Source: Prevotella melaninogenica
Lineage (GTDB): Bacteria > Bacteroidota > Bacteroidia > Bacteroidales > Bacteroidaceae
Direction: 5' to 3'
DNA: 64,000 bases
NCBI RefSeq assembly: GCF_018127965.1
Contig: NZ_CP072350.1
Span: 248,001 to 312,000 of the forward strand
Of this stretch, positions 19,783 to 28,800 are shown piece after piece. Within the stretch, counting starts at the first letter, position 1, and every line of letters begins with the position of its first letter. The position numbers and the translations under genes are program-made. Under the pieces are notes generated by a model. It was not told the DNA's origin and did not search any database. It saw only the letters and a list, made by a program, of their open reading frames with translations.

Positions 19783-20508
19783 AAGTTTGCATATTAAGAT
19801 GTAAAGAAGTTTTTAAGTTTTCGTATAAAAAAGCTTGCAAGTTATATGCTTTTTAACATGGTTTCGTACCTACTCCCCCGACCCTTTTACTTATTAAGTC
19901 AATTCTGATATTGACATTTTAAGATAAAAGAATTTAAGTTAATCCCATCCTCATAACCTGCATATTTATTACATAGGAAAGTCATAGTGCTTTTTTACTA
20001 TCTTGATGCGGGAAAAGGTAATCCTTTTATATCTCTTTTTAAACCAGCTTTTTACCCTAAGCAACACCTGAAAAGTATGTTTTTTACACTTAACGAACAA
20101 ACTTCTTATGCCTAAAGGGGTTAAGTCTTATTTCTTCGCTTAACTTATGTTGTATTTTGATTGTGTTTTTTAGTGAGAATTTTTGCTTTTGAAAGTCTAT
20201 TTAACACTGAATTTTACGTAATTTAATAATGTCAGATTCGTAAATCTTTATTAGTTATTTTTATCAATAGAAATCTAATTGTGTATACGTTTTTTGTATA
20301 TCTTTGCTTCGTCAAAGTTTATGTTACACTTAAAAAAATAGCACATAGACTATCTGATTTTAGTTATTTAATTACCTCCTTTACATAAAGGAGAATTATT
20401 TGTAGGTTTACTTGTAGACCTACTTACTTATTCAGATAAAGCTTGGCTCGAAAAAGTGAAAATATAGAACTTGCAATTTAGTATAATTTATTAATAACAA
20501 AAAAAAGA
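19783..20508. other. AT-rich intergenic region and leader of peptide cassette 2
   Basis: No ORF is supported. Positions 19783-20275 are AT-rich with no repeat recognised. A promoter lies at 20279-20306, and about 195 nt of leader follow, containing the perfect hairpin CTCCTTT-acat-AAAGGAG (about 20376-20393) and a second one, TAGGTTTAC...GTAGACCTA (about 20403-20422). Confidence 0.6.
20279..20306 (+). promoter_or_regulatory. Promoter of peptide/lipoprotein cassette 2
   Basis: TTG (20279-20281) and TATCTTTG (20299-20306) separated by 17 bp match the Bacteroidetes promoter consensus. The predicted start near 20313 leaves a long structured leader before the ATG at 20509. Confidence 0.65.
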
Positions 20509-20748
20509 ATGTATATGAAGAATTATTTGAGACCGTACACAATGTGTACAAAAGTTGAAACAGAAGGTTACTTGTTAGCTGGAACTGGTGGTGGTAGTGC
20601 AGGAAGTATTAAACCAGCAGGATTAAATTCAATTAAAACAAAAGGGATTACTGGCAATGGCTCTACCTGTGGTAGCACTATGTGGAAAGAAGGAACTAAA
20701 AGTTTTATTCCATTTAAAAATAATTTCTCAGAACCAGAAAATGAATAA
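20509..20748 (+). CDS. Small peptide of cassette 2 (Y-x-K/R-P family)
   Basis: A 79-residue peptide (MYMKNYLRPYTMCTKVETEG...), or 77 residues if the ATG at 20515 is used. It shares the N-terminal K-x-Y-x-(K/R)-P, hydrophobic residues and the TEGYLLAG segment with the genes at 18058 and 51915. The middle is Gly/Ser/Thr-rich (GTGGGSAGS), with two Cys (C13 and one in STCGSTMW). Unlike its relatives it ends PENE, not WED. It has no signal peptide. It lies 38 bp upstream of a full-length fimbrillin-like lipoprotein and shares its promoter. Glycine-rich small peptides with a conserved leader-like N-terminus recall ribosomally made peptide precursors, but no maturation enzyme is encoded nearby. Function unknown. 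Confidence 0.65.
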   Translation: MYMKNYLRPYTMCTKVETEGYLLAGTGGGSAGSIKPAGLNSIKTKGITGNGSTCGSTMWKEGTKSFIPFKNNFSEPENE

Positions 20749-20786
20749 TTTTCTTAGGTTTAACAAATAACTCAAAACTTAAAAAT

Positions 20787-22496
20787 ATGACCATTAAAAG
20801 TTTTTACACATTATTACTAAGTGCAACCACTTTAATTCTTGCTTCTTGTTCTACTGAGGTGACAGACGAACAACCTGCTGCGGTAAAGTCTGCTACTCAT
20901 TCATTCACCATCAGAGGGGTACAAGAACCAATGACACGTACAAATGTTGTAATTGGGAAACCTGTTACATGGAATGCTGGTGACCGCCTCATTGCCTATA
21001 ACATTACATCACCTCAGGAGGATTATGACTATTTGTCTGTAGCTACAGACGGAGTCTATTCTTTGTTCAAAGGTCGTATTCATTGGAATGAAGGCGACGA
21101 ATTAGCTGTGTTTTATCCATACAGATATAATGTAAAGGAGCCACGTATGGGTTTCCTCAACTTAGGTCTGGAAGAGAATGAACTTATGGACAAGGGAAAA
21201 GTCGTAAAAGGTCACCAGAATGGTACTGTAGAGAATCTAAGATTCTTTGACTATTCGTGGAATAAGTTGAACAATATCAAATCCGAAGGATACGATATTT
21301 GGGCTGATTTCGGCGTGAGAAAACAGTACTCTGTCATGGGCTTGAACATTCTTTTCAATGGCAAGCCTCTAAAGAAGATTAAGCGTTTGACACTTCAGAA
21401 TGTCTACACCAAGGCAGAGTTTAACCTTGCTACAAGTGAAATGAATTATGCCCCTAAGGGTGATTTGACTGTTACAGCTGAAGCATCGTTAGATACTTTC
21501 TATGTAGCACTTTTCCCTGATAGCCATTTCGCTCCAAAGTTTGTTGTTGAGACTGAAGACGGTAAGAAGTATTACTCTGAGATTAAAGAGCCTTTGAGAT
21601 ACGAGCGTGCAAGATTCTATACGCAGACTATCAACGTTACATGCACACCAGGTCCTTGGATTGAAATTGATGGAAAGAAGTGGGCAAAGAATAATTTGCA
21701 ATACAACCCTTCTACACGTTTAGAAGGTTGGGTTGAAGGTTACAGACTGGCTAAGCAGGCATGGGATTACTTCTATACCGAAGCAGACCCATTCAACTCC
21801 CATCCTCAGTATCTCCCACGTGACTTTAACAACTCCGCTTTCGATCACTTCCGTTGGGGTAATATCGCTTGTGCAAATAATTACAGCTACTGTTACTCTC
21901 GTTACTACTCAACTCACACGGGTAATATTCAGGCTGCGATTCAGAATAGATGCTATGGCGACCTTGCTTACTATGCTTCTAAAGGTAAGTGGATGATGCC
22001 TACAAAGGCTGACTTCGACAAGCTGATGGCAAAGACTGGTGAGTATGTGGGATATTATTGTGATGGCAATAATGTTATCGTAGGTGTACTCTTTGACCCA
22101 ACAGTTCCTGCTTGCAAGAAGGGTAAAGTTCTCGACAAGAATGGACACATTATCGGTAATACAAACCGCCCAAAAGCTATCTATGTAGGTAAATATTACG
22201 ACCATTGCACGCGTATGAAGAAGTTTACCAAGGAAGATATTGATAAGGGTGTGTTCTTCCCATTTGCAGGTGCTTACACTGAATACAATGACAGAGCACC
22301 TCGCCTCCAATGTCCGGGCAGTTCGGCTTACTACTGGACTTCTGACGGCAACCGTTGCAACTACACACAGGCAATCGCTTTCTCAGCTTGCTACACGAAT
22401 TGTGGCTGGCTCTATCCGGGTACAGTTTACAGCTGCAGAAGAGGCAGCAGTCCTAAGTGGTGTATGTATAGCATTCGCCCTGTAAGCGCAGAATAA
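20787..22496 (+). CDS. Fimbrillin-family lipoprotein with FISUMP-like C-terminal domain
   Basis: A 569-residue lipoprotein (signal LILASC, Cys about 21). The N-terminal half is fimbrillin-like (MTRTNVVIGKPVTWNAGDRLIAYN, then beta-rich to about residue 290). The C-terminal half begins WIEIDGKKWAKNNLQYNPST and ends YYWTSDGNRCNYTQAIAF...MYSIRPVSAE, which is the layout of FISUMP domains. This combination occurs in surface-exposed or fimbria-tip-type proteins of Bacteroidales. No Mfa/Fim accessory genes adjoin it, so a stand-alone adhesin or glycan-binding surface protein is as likely as a fimbrial subunit. Second gene of cassette 2. A terminator follows at 22546. Confidence 0.8.
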   Translation: MTIKSFYTLLLSATTLILASCSTEVTDEQPAAVKSATHSFTIRGVQEPMTRTNVVIGKPVTWNAGDRLIAYNITSPQEDYDYLSVATDGVYSLFKGRIHWNEGDELAVFYPYRYNVKEPRMGFLNLGLEENELMDKGKVVKGHQNGTVENLRFFDYSWNKLNNIKSEGYDIWADFGVRKQYSVMGLNILFNGKPLKKIKRLTLQNVYTKAEFNLATSEMNYAPKGDLTVTAEASLDTFYVALFPDSHFAPKFVVETEDGKKYYSEIKEPLRYERARFYTQTINVTCTPGPWIEIDGKKWAKNNLQYNPSTRLEGWVEGYRLAKQAWDYFYTEADPFNSHPQYLPRDFNNSAFDHFRWGNIACANNYSYCYSRYYSTHTGNIQAAIQNRCYGDLAYYASKGKWMMPTKADFDKLMAKTGEYVGYYCDGNNVIVGVLFDPTVPACKKGKVLDKNGHIIGNTNRPKAIYVGKYYDHCTRMKKFTKEDIDKGVFFPFAGAYTEYNDRAPRLQCPGSSAYYWTSDGNRCNYTQAIAFSACYTNCGWLYPGTVYSCRRGSSPKWCMYSIRPVSAE

Positions 22497-22499
22497 AGA

Positions 22500-22590
22500 A
22501 AGTAGACAAGTTGACTTGTAAACTCGTTTTACAAGTTAAATCATAGCAAGTTGATGAGTTGTAATAAACTTATCAACTTGCTTTTTATTC
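22500..22590 (+). repeat. ACAAGTTGACGAGT repeat at the fimbrillin 3' end, including terminator
   Basis: Sense-orientation copy of the 3'-end repeat family (GACAAGTTGACTTGTAAACT). Its last part forms a terminator: GCAAGTTGAT (22546-22555) pairs with ATCAACTTGC (22572-22581) and is followed by TTTTTA. Confidence 0.75.
22546..22581 (+). terminator. Terminator of cassette 2
   Basis: A perfect 10-bp stem (GCAAGTTGAT / ATCAACTTGC) with a 16-nt loop and a T-run directly after it, 50 bp past the fimbrillin-like stop codon. Confidence 0.75.
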
Positions 22591-23193
22591 CTCAAAAACT
22601 ATTACTCAAAGCATAAAGCTAACTGCGAATTAAGCGAATGTCACGAATTACATCGCAATAATATTAGCGTAATTAGAGAAATTCGTAGTCTATAAGTTTA
22701 TTTTTCGTTTGCTGTCACTTTTAACATTTGAACGAACCAACTCTCCTTCAGCACATTACAAGTACTCAAATACTGACAGTAGTGACAGCAACTTCAGAAG
22801 TCCGTTGGTTAGAGTTGTGCCACGCACGACGGTGCCTCTGTTACTTCCATAGCTTTGTTTTTAATAACCCTCCGTGTTCTCAGTTTCTCCGTGTGACATC
22901 TCTTCAAAGTTCTAAACTTAGGCTACTCCCCTATCACTCCGAATATCTGAAAACCCAAATAAAAGGTTATCTCATATCCTTTTCTTAACCAAAATCCTTG
23001 CAAAACGCTGATACTACGAATTATTTATGTATCTTTGCTGATGGTAATCATAGTTTGAATGGCGGTGTAACTTATTGATGAACAATCATAATAGCACTGG
23101 TTATTCCTTGATTTACCAACTTTATTAAATAACTATTCATGAGTTTTTATCTCCTTAGGCGGGATAGAATTACATTTAAGAACACAAGTGATT
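22591..23193. other. Intergenic repeats and promoter region
   Basis: It holds a GCGAATTAAGCGAATGTCACG / TTCGTAGTC element (about 22622-22695), a GTCACTTTTAACATTTG word, and a minus-orientation copy of the CACAGAGGCACCG element (about 22830-22965). A consensus -7 box TATCTTTG at 23031-23038 probably serves the membrane-protein gene at 23194. Confidence 0.6.
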
Positions 23194-23469
23194 ATGGCAG
23201 AAACTTCTTCACCTTACGGTTGGCTCGGTTATATGTTTATTTGGATGTTGCTCTGTCCATTTATTTTTGTAATGGGAGATGCATCCTACGAGATTATCTT
23301 GTTCCTTTTTATGGCAACAATAGTGATAAATATTTATTGTGCATATAAGTTTGCATTGGAGAAAGGGATACTCTTAGCCATACTGGCATTCATTGTGGCT
23401 ATAGCACTTGACATCCTTTTACCGCTTTCACTCTATGTTGTTTTATTGGGATTATCATGGCGTAACTAA
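23194..23469 (+). CDS. Small integral membrane protein, unknown
   Basis: 91 residues from the ATG at 23194 (93 from 23188). Three hydrophobic segments are visible: WLGYMFIWMLLCPFIFVMG, EIILFLFMATIVINIYCAY and GILLAILAFIVAIALDILLP, then a short fourth (SLYVVLLGLSW). The charge pattern (few charges, Lys/Arg in loops) supports a genuine inner-membrane protein. A TATCTTTG -7 box lies ~155 bp upstream. No family is recognised and no neighbour suggests a role. An overlapping frame from 23139 looks less protein-like and was not chosen. Confidence 0.6.
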   Translation: MAETSSPYGWLGYMFIWMLLCPFIFVMGDASYEIILFLFMATIVINIYCAYKFALEKGILLAILAFIVAIALDILLPLSLYVVLLGLSWRN

Positions 23470-24045
23470 CACTTCGGAATTGTTTTCTACTTTTCTTATC
23501 CCTAATTATTTAATTTTGCCAAAATATGGGGTGATAAGGTTTTCTCCCTTAAATTTAGAACTTTGAAGTAATGTCACACAGAGAAAAGGAGAGGACGGAG
23601 GATTATTTGAAACAAAGCGATGGTAATAACGGAGCCACCGTCGGTACGTAGAGCAAGCGGAGCTTGGTTGCCAGTTTTATTAGAGATTCTATGTACAAAG
23701 CTTTCACCCAAAAAGCTATCAAGATTCTGTACGCTTCGTCTCTGTTGCTCTTTGTGCCATCAGCACCTCCGTATATTGTGTTTAACTCCGTTCCCTCCAT
23801 CCCTCTGTGTGCCATATTATATAAGGACTTTAGTTTATCTCTCCATATACGAATTGGCGAAATTCTTAAGAGAAGTATATCTTCTTTTGCTTATCTACCC
23901 CCTCAAATAGACATCATTCAGCATCTTTATGCGTTTTGAATTTCCTTGACATGACAGCGCGAAAATACCCATAAAAACAACTAAATACAGCCTTTCCGAA
24001 CATCTTTGTAACTAACAACATATCAGACTATTGCAAACTTGCAGA

Positions 24046-24150
24046 ACAAAAGGTGCCTAATAGGACTTCAAAAGGGCGTTAATAAGGGTCCAAAAGGGCA
24101 TCTTTTAGAAGCGAAAAGAGCATGAATTGAAAGCCAATTCATGCTCTTTT
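24046..24150 (+). repeat. AAAAGGGCGTT dispersed repeat, copy D
   Basis: Modules AAAAGGTGCCTAAT, GACTTCAAAAGGGCGTTAA and AAAAGGGCATCTTTTAGAAG, closed by a perfect long hairpin at 24114-24150. The downstream TTTATTTACAATACGG matches the flanks of copies A and H. Confidence 0.85.
24114..24150. terminator. Bidirectional terminator formed by repeat copy D
   Basis: AAAAGAGCATGAATTG (24114-24129) pairs perfectly with CAATTCATGCTCTTTT (24135-24150), a 16-bp stem with a 5-nt loop, A-rich on one side and T-rich on the other. It lies between convergent genes and could end both transcripts. Confidence 0.75.
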
Positions 24151-24309
24151 TATTTTTAAGATTTGATTTTTATTTACAATACGGAGGTGGCGAAAGGGAA
24201 GAAGTGGAATATTTTATTAGGCAAAGAAGCAAGTGTAAACGGTGTTGTCTTAACTCCTTTAACTCCATTTAACTCCTTAACTCCTCCACAAATCCTCCTT
24301 AACTCCTCA

Positions 24310-25533
24310 TCACTCCTCCTTCTTCGTCCGAATCTTATAGCCTACGAGTCCGTAGTAGAGGATGAAGAGGAAACAAGGGACGCTGACCCAGTAAGAGGTT
24401 TGGAAGGAAGTGGCATCCTGCACGACACCACGCAACCAAGGCATCACAGCACCACCGGCAATCGCCATGGTCAGCAGTGAAGCACCAGACTTAGTGAACT
24501 TACCAAGGTCTGCCATTGCCAAAGGCCACAACGCTGGCCACATCAATGAACAGCCTAAAGCCATCAAGAAGATGCAATAAACGGAGATAACTGGGTCTGG
24601 CACAACGGCTACAGCCACACTACCAACGAGGGCAATGATAGCGCAGATACGCATTGCAGCAGCCTGAGAGAGATAACGTGGGATGAAGATTACACCACAG
24701 ATATAACCCACAATCATACCCACTGAAGGGATAAATCCGTAGTTGTCACCCTCCAAACCTAACGACTGTGCATAACCTGTTGCCGTAGCGAGGGAGATGG
24801 TCTCTACACCAACATAGAGGAAGAGTGCCAAACAGCCCAACAACAAATGTGGGAACTGCAGAATACTTGTCTTACCGTCAGCGTATGAACTGACTGCTGC
24901 CTCGTCGCCACGCTCACTCTCGTCCTCACCTGCAGCCTTCACGTCTGGCAGTGGAGCCATCAATGCGATAACACCCAAGAGCAAGAAGATACCGATGATG
25001 ATAGTGAATGGCATGTAAAGATCGGTGAGTTGCGTATCGCCGATACCCTTACCAATCACCAAAGTAATGAAGAGTGTCGTCACTGGCCAAGCCAACTTAT
25101 TGCTGATACCCATGCAAGAGATACGACGTGCTGCAGAATCCATCGGACCCAGAATTGTCACATATGGATTGACAGATGCCTGTAAAACGGCATTGGCTGC
25201 ACCACTGACAAAACTCGCAATGAGGAACCATGTCAGTGAGTTCTGCTTCGCTGCGAGGATGAAAAGTCCAAAGGCTGCTGCGAAGATAGCGAACGACAAA
25301 GCCATCGTACGCTTATAACCGATTGCCTTAATACAATGGGTTGCAGGAATACCGAACAAGAGGAACGGTATGAAAGTCGCTGCAAGCAACAGACTTGAAG
25401 CTGCACCAGAGATGTGCATTGACTTCTCTAATACTGGCATCAGATAAGAGTTGATACCCAAGGCAAAGCCAATAGAGAAGAAGAATAAGCCGATAATGGC
25501 TAAAGGAAATAGATAGTTAGTTTTTTGTTTCAT
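24310..25533 (-). CDS. Sugar MFS transporter (FucP/GluP-like)
   Basis: A 407-residue major-facilitator protein with twelve predicted membrane helices and a charged central loop (about 205-225, EDESERGDEA). The start KTNYLFPLAIIGLFFFSIGFALGINSYLMP and the paired FGIPATHCIKAIGYKRTM loop (motif A equivalent) are typical of fucose/galactose/glucose:H+ symporters of the FucP/GluP group. It would import a free monosaccharide over the inner membrane. It lies on the same strand downstream of the GH95 and GH2 genes (349-bp gap), so galactose or fucose released by them is the likely substrate. Which sugar cannot be decided from sequence alone. Confidence 0.88.
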   Translation of the reverse strand: MKQKTNYLFPLAIIGLFFFSIGFALGINSYLMPVLEKSMHISGAASSLLLAATFIPFLLFGIPATHCIKAIGYKRTMALSFAIFAAAFGLFILAAKQNSLTWFLIASFVSGAANAVLQASVNPYVTILGPMDSAARRISCMGISNKLAWPVTTLFITLVIGKGIGDTQLTDLYMPFTIIIGIFLLLGVIALMAPLPDVKAAGEDESERGDEAAVSSYADGKTSILQFPHLLLGCLALFLYVGVETISLATATGYAQSLGLEGDNYGFIPSVGMIVGYICGVIFIPRYLSQAAAMRICAIIALVGSVAVAVVPDPVISVYCIFLMALGCSLMWPALWPLAMADLGKFTKSGASLLTMAIAGGAVMPWLRGVVQDATSFQTSYWVSVPCFLFILYYGLVGYKIRTKKEE

Positions 25534-25882
25534 AATAAAGATATTTTTTGTTTACTACTTCATAACAAAGCTTTTATGCTTTCTCTCCCTTCAGAGAGAA
25601 CTTCTGTGAGCTTACTAAGGCTCCGCACCAATGGTGTTTACCATCAACACGCCATGTGCTAAGCCTCCGCACACTCTTTGAAAACGGAAAGAAGGGTGCA
25701 TTATTATAGCTTTGGCTTACTTTATTATCCCTCCCTACGCAGGAGAAAGATACTTTTCATAAACCTTTTTAGTTACCACTTTGAAATATAAAGGCGCACG
25801 AGGCACCCATTCCTGAAAATGATGAATACCACGTGCGCCCCTACCCTACAGTCAAATCATAGGCAGTGAAGACTGCAAGGCG
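25534..25882. other. Intergenic region with GCACC/GGTGT inverted words
   Basis: Contains CTCCGCACCAATGGTGTTTA and GCCATGTGCTAAGCCTCCGCACAC (about 25620-25675). A related block sits at about 33783-33840. No gene is seen. It may hold the promoter of the transporter. Confidence 0.45.
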
Positions 25883-28800
25883 TTAGTTAGCATGAACCTT
25901 TCCACCCTGAATATAGAATCCTTTGGCAGGAGGTTCAGGGAGTCTACGACCAGAGAGGTCGTAGACTTGTGCTATTGTTGTCGCTGAGTTTACTACGGCA
26001 GAGATCCCGTCTGGGGTATCATCTGCCGCTTCCGAAAAAGGGATGAAACGCACGATGTTTGAGTAGGTTTTACCTTTCTGTATCTTATACTCTGCTAATG
26101 GACCAGGACCACATGAGGCGTTACCAACTCCCTGCTGGATAGCATCAAAGTGTGCTACGACACGATTAGATGTTGGCAACTCCCATTCATGGCGTGCTGT
26201 GCGCAATTCTGCGTCTGTCCAAGGCGTCAGAGAGAAGGCTACATCACCCGATGTCTCTACCTTCACACCATTGCCCTCGTTGTTTGTGAGGGTAAGCCAA
26301 CGTAGTCCGATGCGGTTGCCGTTGCTCTGTGGGTGTGCGAAAGGCTCATACATATCCTTGACTGTCGTCTCATAGAGACCGAAGTCTTCGCCATCGAGGC
26401 GGTCGATATAGCTTGCGCGAGGACCACGTGCATAGTAGCGCACCTTTGACATGTCGCTTGGGAAGTTCAGACTAAAGCCTAAACGTCTTGCGCCATTGCC
26501 CTGTGCCTCATACGAGCTGGCGAGGTCTATCGTACCGTTTGCATTGATTGTGTACTTATAAGTAGCCTTACCATAGTTGCCGTTCTGCGTAACATTCACG
26601 GTTGCCGTCTTACCATCGTCAGAGAGTTGGAAGGTTGCAGTCTGTGAAGTTACACCATTATCGGTTGCAGCATTACCGTAAGCCTCCATAGGACCATCAT
26701 TCTCTATCCAGCGGTAGCGGTCGAAACGTGGGCCATTGTTCTGTACAAAGAGGTCTTTACCCTCGTATGCCCAAAGGGTGATATTACCCTGTCCGTCGAA
26801 TGTTACTTTCTGCTTACCGTTAGCGTAGGTATAACCACCATCGCTATTCTTCGTTGCATGAAGGGCATCAGCCTTTGTGTTATCAACCTTATCGAGGACC
26901 TCCGTGCGCTGTGCCAACTGCTGTTGGAACTCAGCTACAGGATAGTCACGGTCGCACCAGTTCGTTGCCTCCTTCGTATAAAGTCCGATATTGAGGAAGA
27001 GTTCCTTACCAGCAAACGCTGTAGGGTTATACTTCAAGTCAACGGTTTCAGTACCACCAGCAGCGCAATTCAGCTTCTTAACGATACCATCCTGTACAGG
27101 CTTACCGTCGGCAAGGAGGGTCCACTTAAGATAGAACTGGTCGAGGTTGCGGTCGAGATACTTATTCGTCAACTTCACCTGACGGCTTGTTGTATTCAAA
27201 TCGAAGCCCACCCACTGGTAAACACGCTTCACCTCGTCAAGCTCAGCACTCCATGCACGGTCAGCATTGACAAGTCCGTTGTTAACGAAGTTATACTGAT
27301 GAGGACCCGGACAGTCATATCCTGTGATATAAGCAGGGAATCCATTCTTTGTCAATTGGTTGTTTTTAATCGCATCATAAGAGTAGATACTCTGATCCAC
27401 CCAGTCCCAGATACAACCGCCAACACCCATCTGAGAGCCTTCCATAGCCTCCCAATACTCACGCAGGTTGCCCACAGCGTTACCCATAGCATGGGCATAC
27501 TCGCACATGAAGTAAGGCTTATTCGTGTTAGGATGGTTCACATCAGAGGTCACCGGACCCGTTGTCCCACTACGCCAAGCATCCATAGCAGGATACATTA
27601 CAGAGTGAATATCAGTTCCTTCAGCCTTATCTCGTGTTGAGCCCTCATAGTGGATATAACGGTTGTCGAGTTCTTTCACAGCGTTGTAAGCCGCCATGAT
27701 GTTCAGACCAGAGCCACTCTCGTTACCCAAACTCCAGAAGACAACACTCGGATGGTTGCGGTCGCGGAGCGTATTACGTACGTTACGGTCAACGATAGCA
27801 CCTGTCCAATCGGTGTTATTGATGATGGTCTTTGAGCCATCCCAGTTCTTGTGAAGCTCCATATCAGCCTCATCAACAACGAAGAGACCGAAGTGATCGA
27901 ACATTGCCATCATCTTCGCATGACGTGGATAGTGGCTGGTACGAACCGTATTCATATTAGACTGCTTCATCATCGCTATGTCTTTTAACATAAGGTCGGT
28001 GCTGATGCTGCGACCATGCAATGGGTCAGTGTCCTGTGTGTTAGCACCTTTGAGGTAGGTACGACGGCCATTCACCTCAAGATAACCCTTACTAAGGTCA
28101 ATCTTTCTGAAGCCATATTTAGTAGAGAAAGCCTCCTCCTCCTTGCCGTCCTGCGACTGGCTGAAAGTGAAGGTATAGAGCGTTGGGGTCTCAGCAGACC
28201 ATAGTTTCACGTTAGAGAGTGTTCCGAAGTCAACTGTCTGTGTCTTCAAGCTATCGCCAGCAGCAAAGACAAAGTCAGACTTCAGCTTCTTCACTTCCTT
28301 ACCCGATGGGTCGAAGAGCGTTACGGTAATGGTCTTCTTCGCTGCAGTCTTATCGCGATTGCATACGGTAAGGTCTACAGATGTAGCCGCACTACCCGTA
28401 GCAACGGTAGTAGAACCCGGTGTAACAGTAGCCTTAATATAATGATCTGCCAAGTAAGTCTTTGGTGTAGCCACAAGGTAAACATCACGATGAATACCAC
28501 TCATATGCCACATATCCTGACCCTCAAGATAAGAGCCATCGCTCCAACGAATCACCTGTACGGCAACATTATTCTTACCAGTGCGGAGATATTTAGTAAT
28601 GTCAAACTCGCTGACATTGTTTGCTCCTTCCGTATAACCCACCTCATTACCATTCACATAAACGTAAGCAGCAGAGTAGATACCATCAAAATGGAGGAAG
28701 ACACGCTTATTCTCCCAGCCTACAGGCAGAGTGAAATCACGACGATAAGAGCCCACAGAGTTCTTCAAACCAGCCTTCATACGAACGTAAGGCTGCTGAT

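Larger units (their letters stand above)
23470..24309. other. Long intergenic region made mostly of repeats
   Basis: No gene is supported. Contents: a plus copy of the CACAGAG/CGGAGG element (about 23505-23660, with GGAGCCACCGTCGG), a degenerate minus copy (about 23755-23830, GCACCTCCGTA...CCTCTGTGTG), and copy D of the AAAAGGGCGTT repeat ending in a terminator hairpin. A TTAACTCC word array (about 24247-24310) runs into the end of the transporter gene. Confidence 0.6.

Noticed and set aside
26858..27640. 260-codon plus-strand frame
   Set aside because: Antisense to the GH2 catalytic domain, whose active-site motifs are intact.
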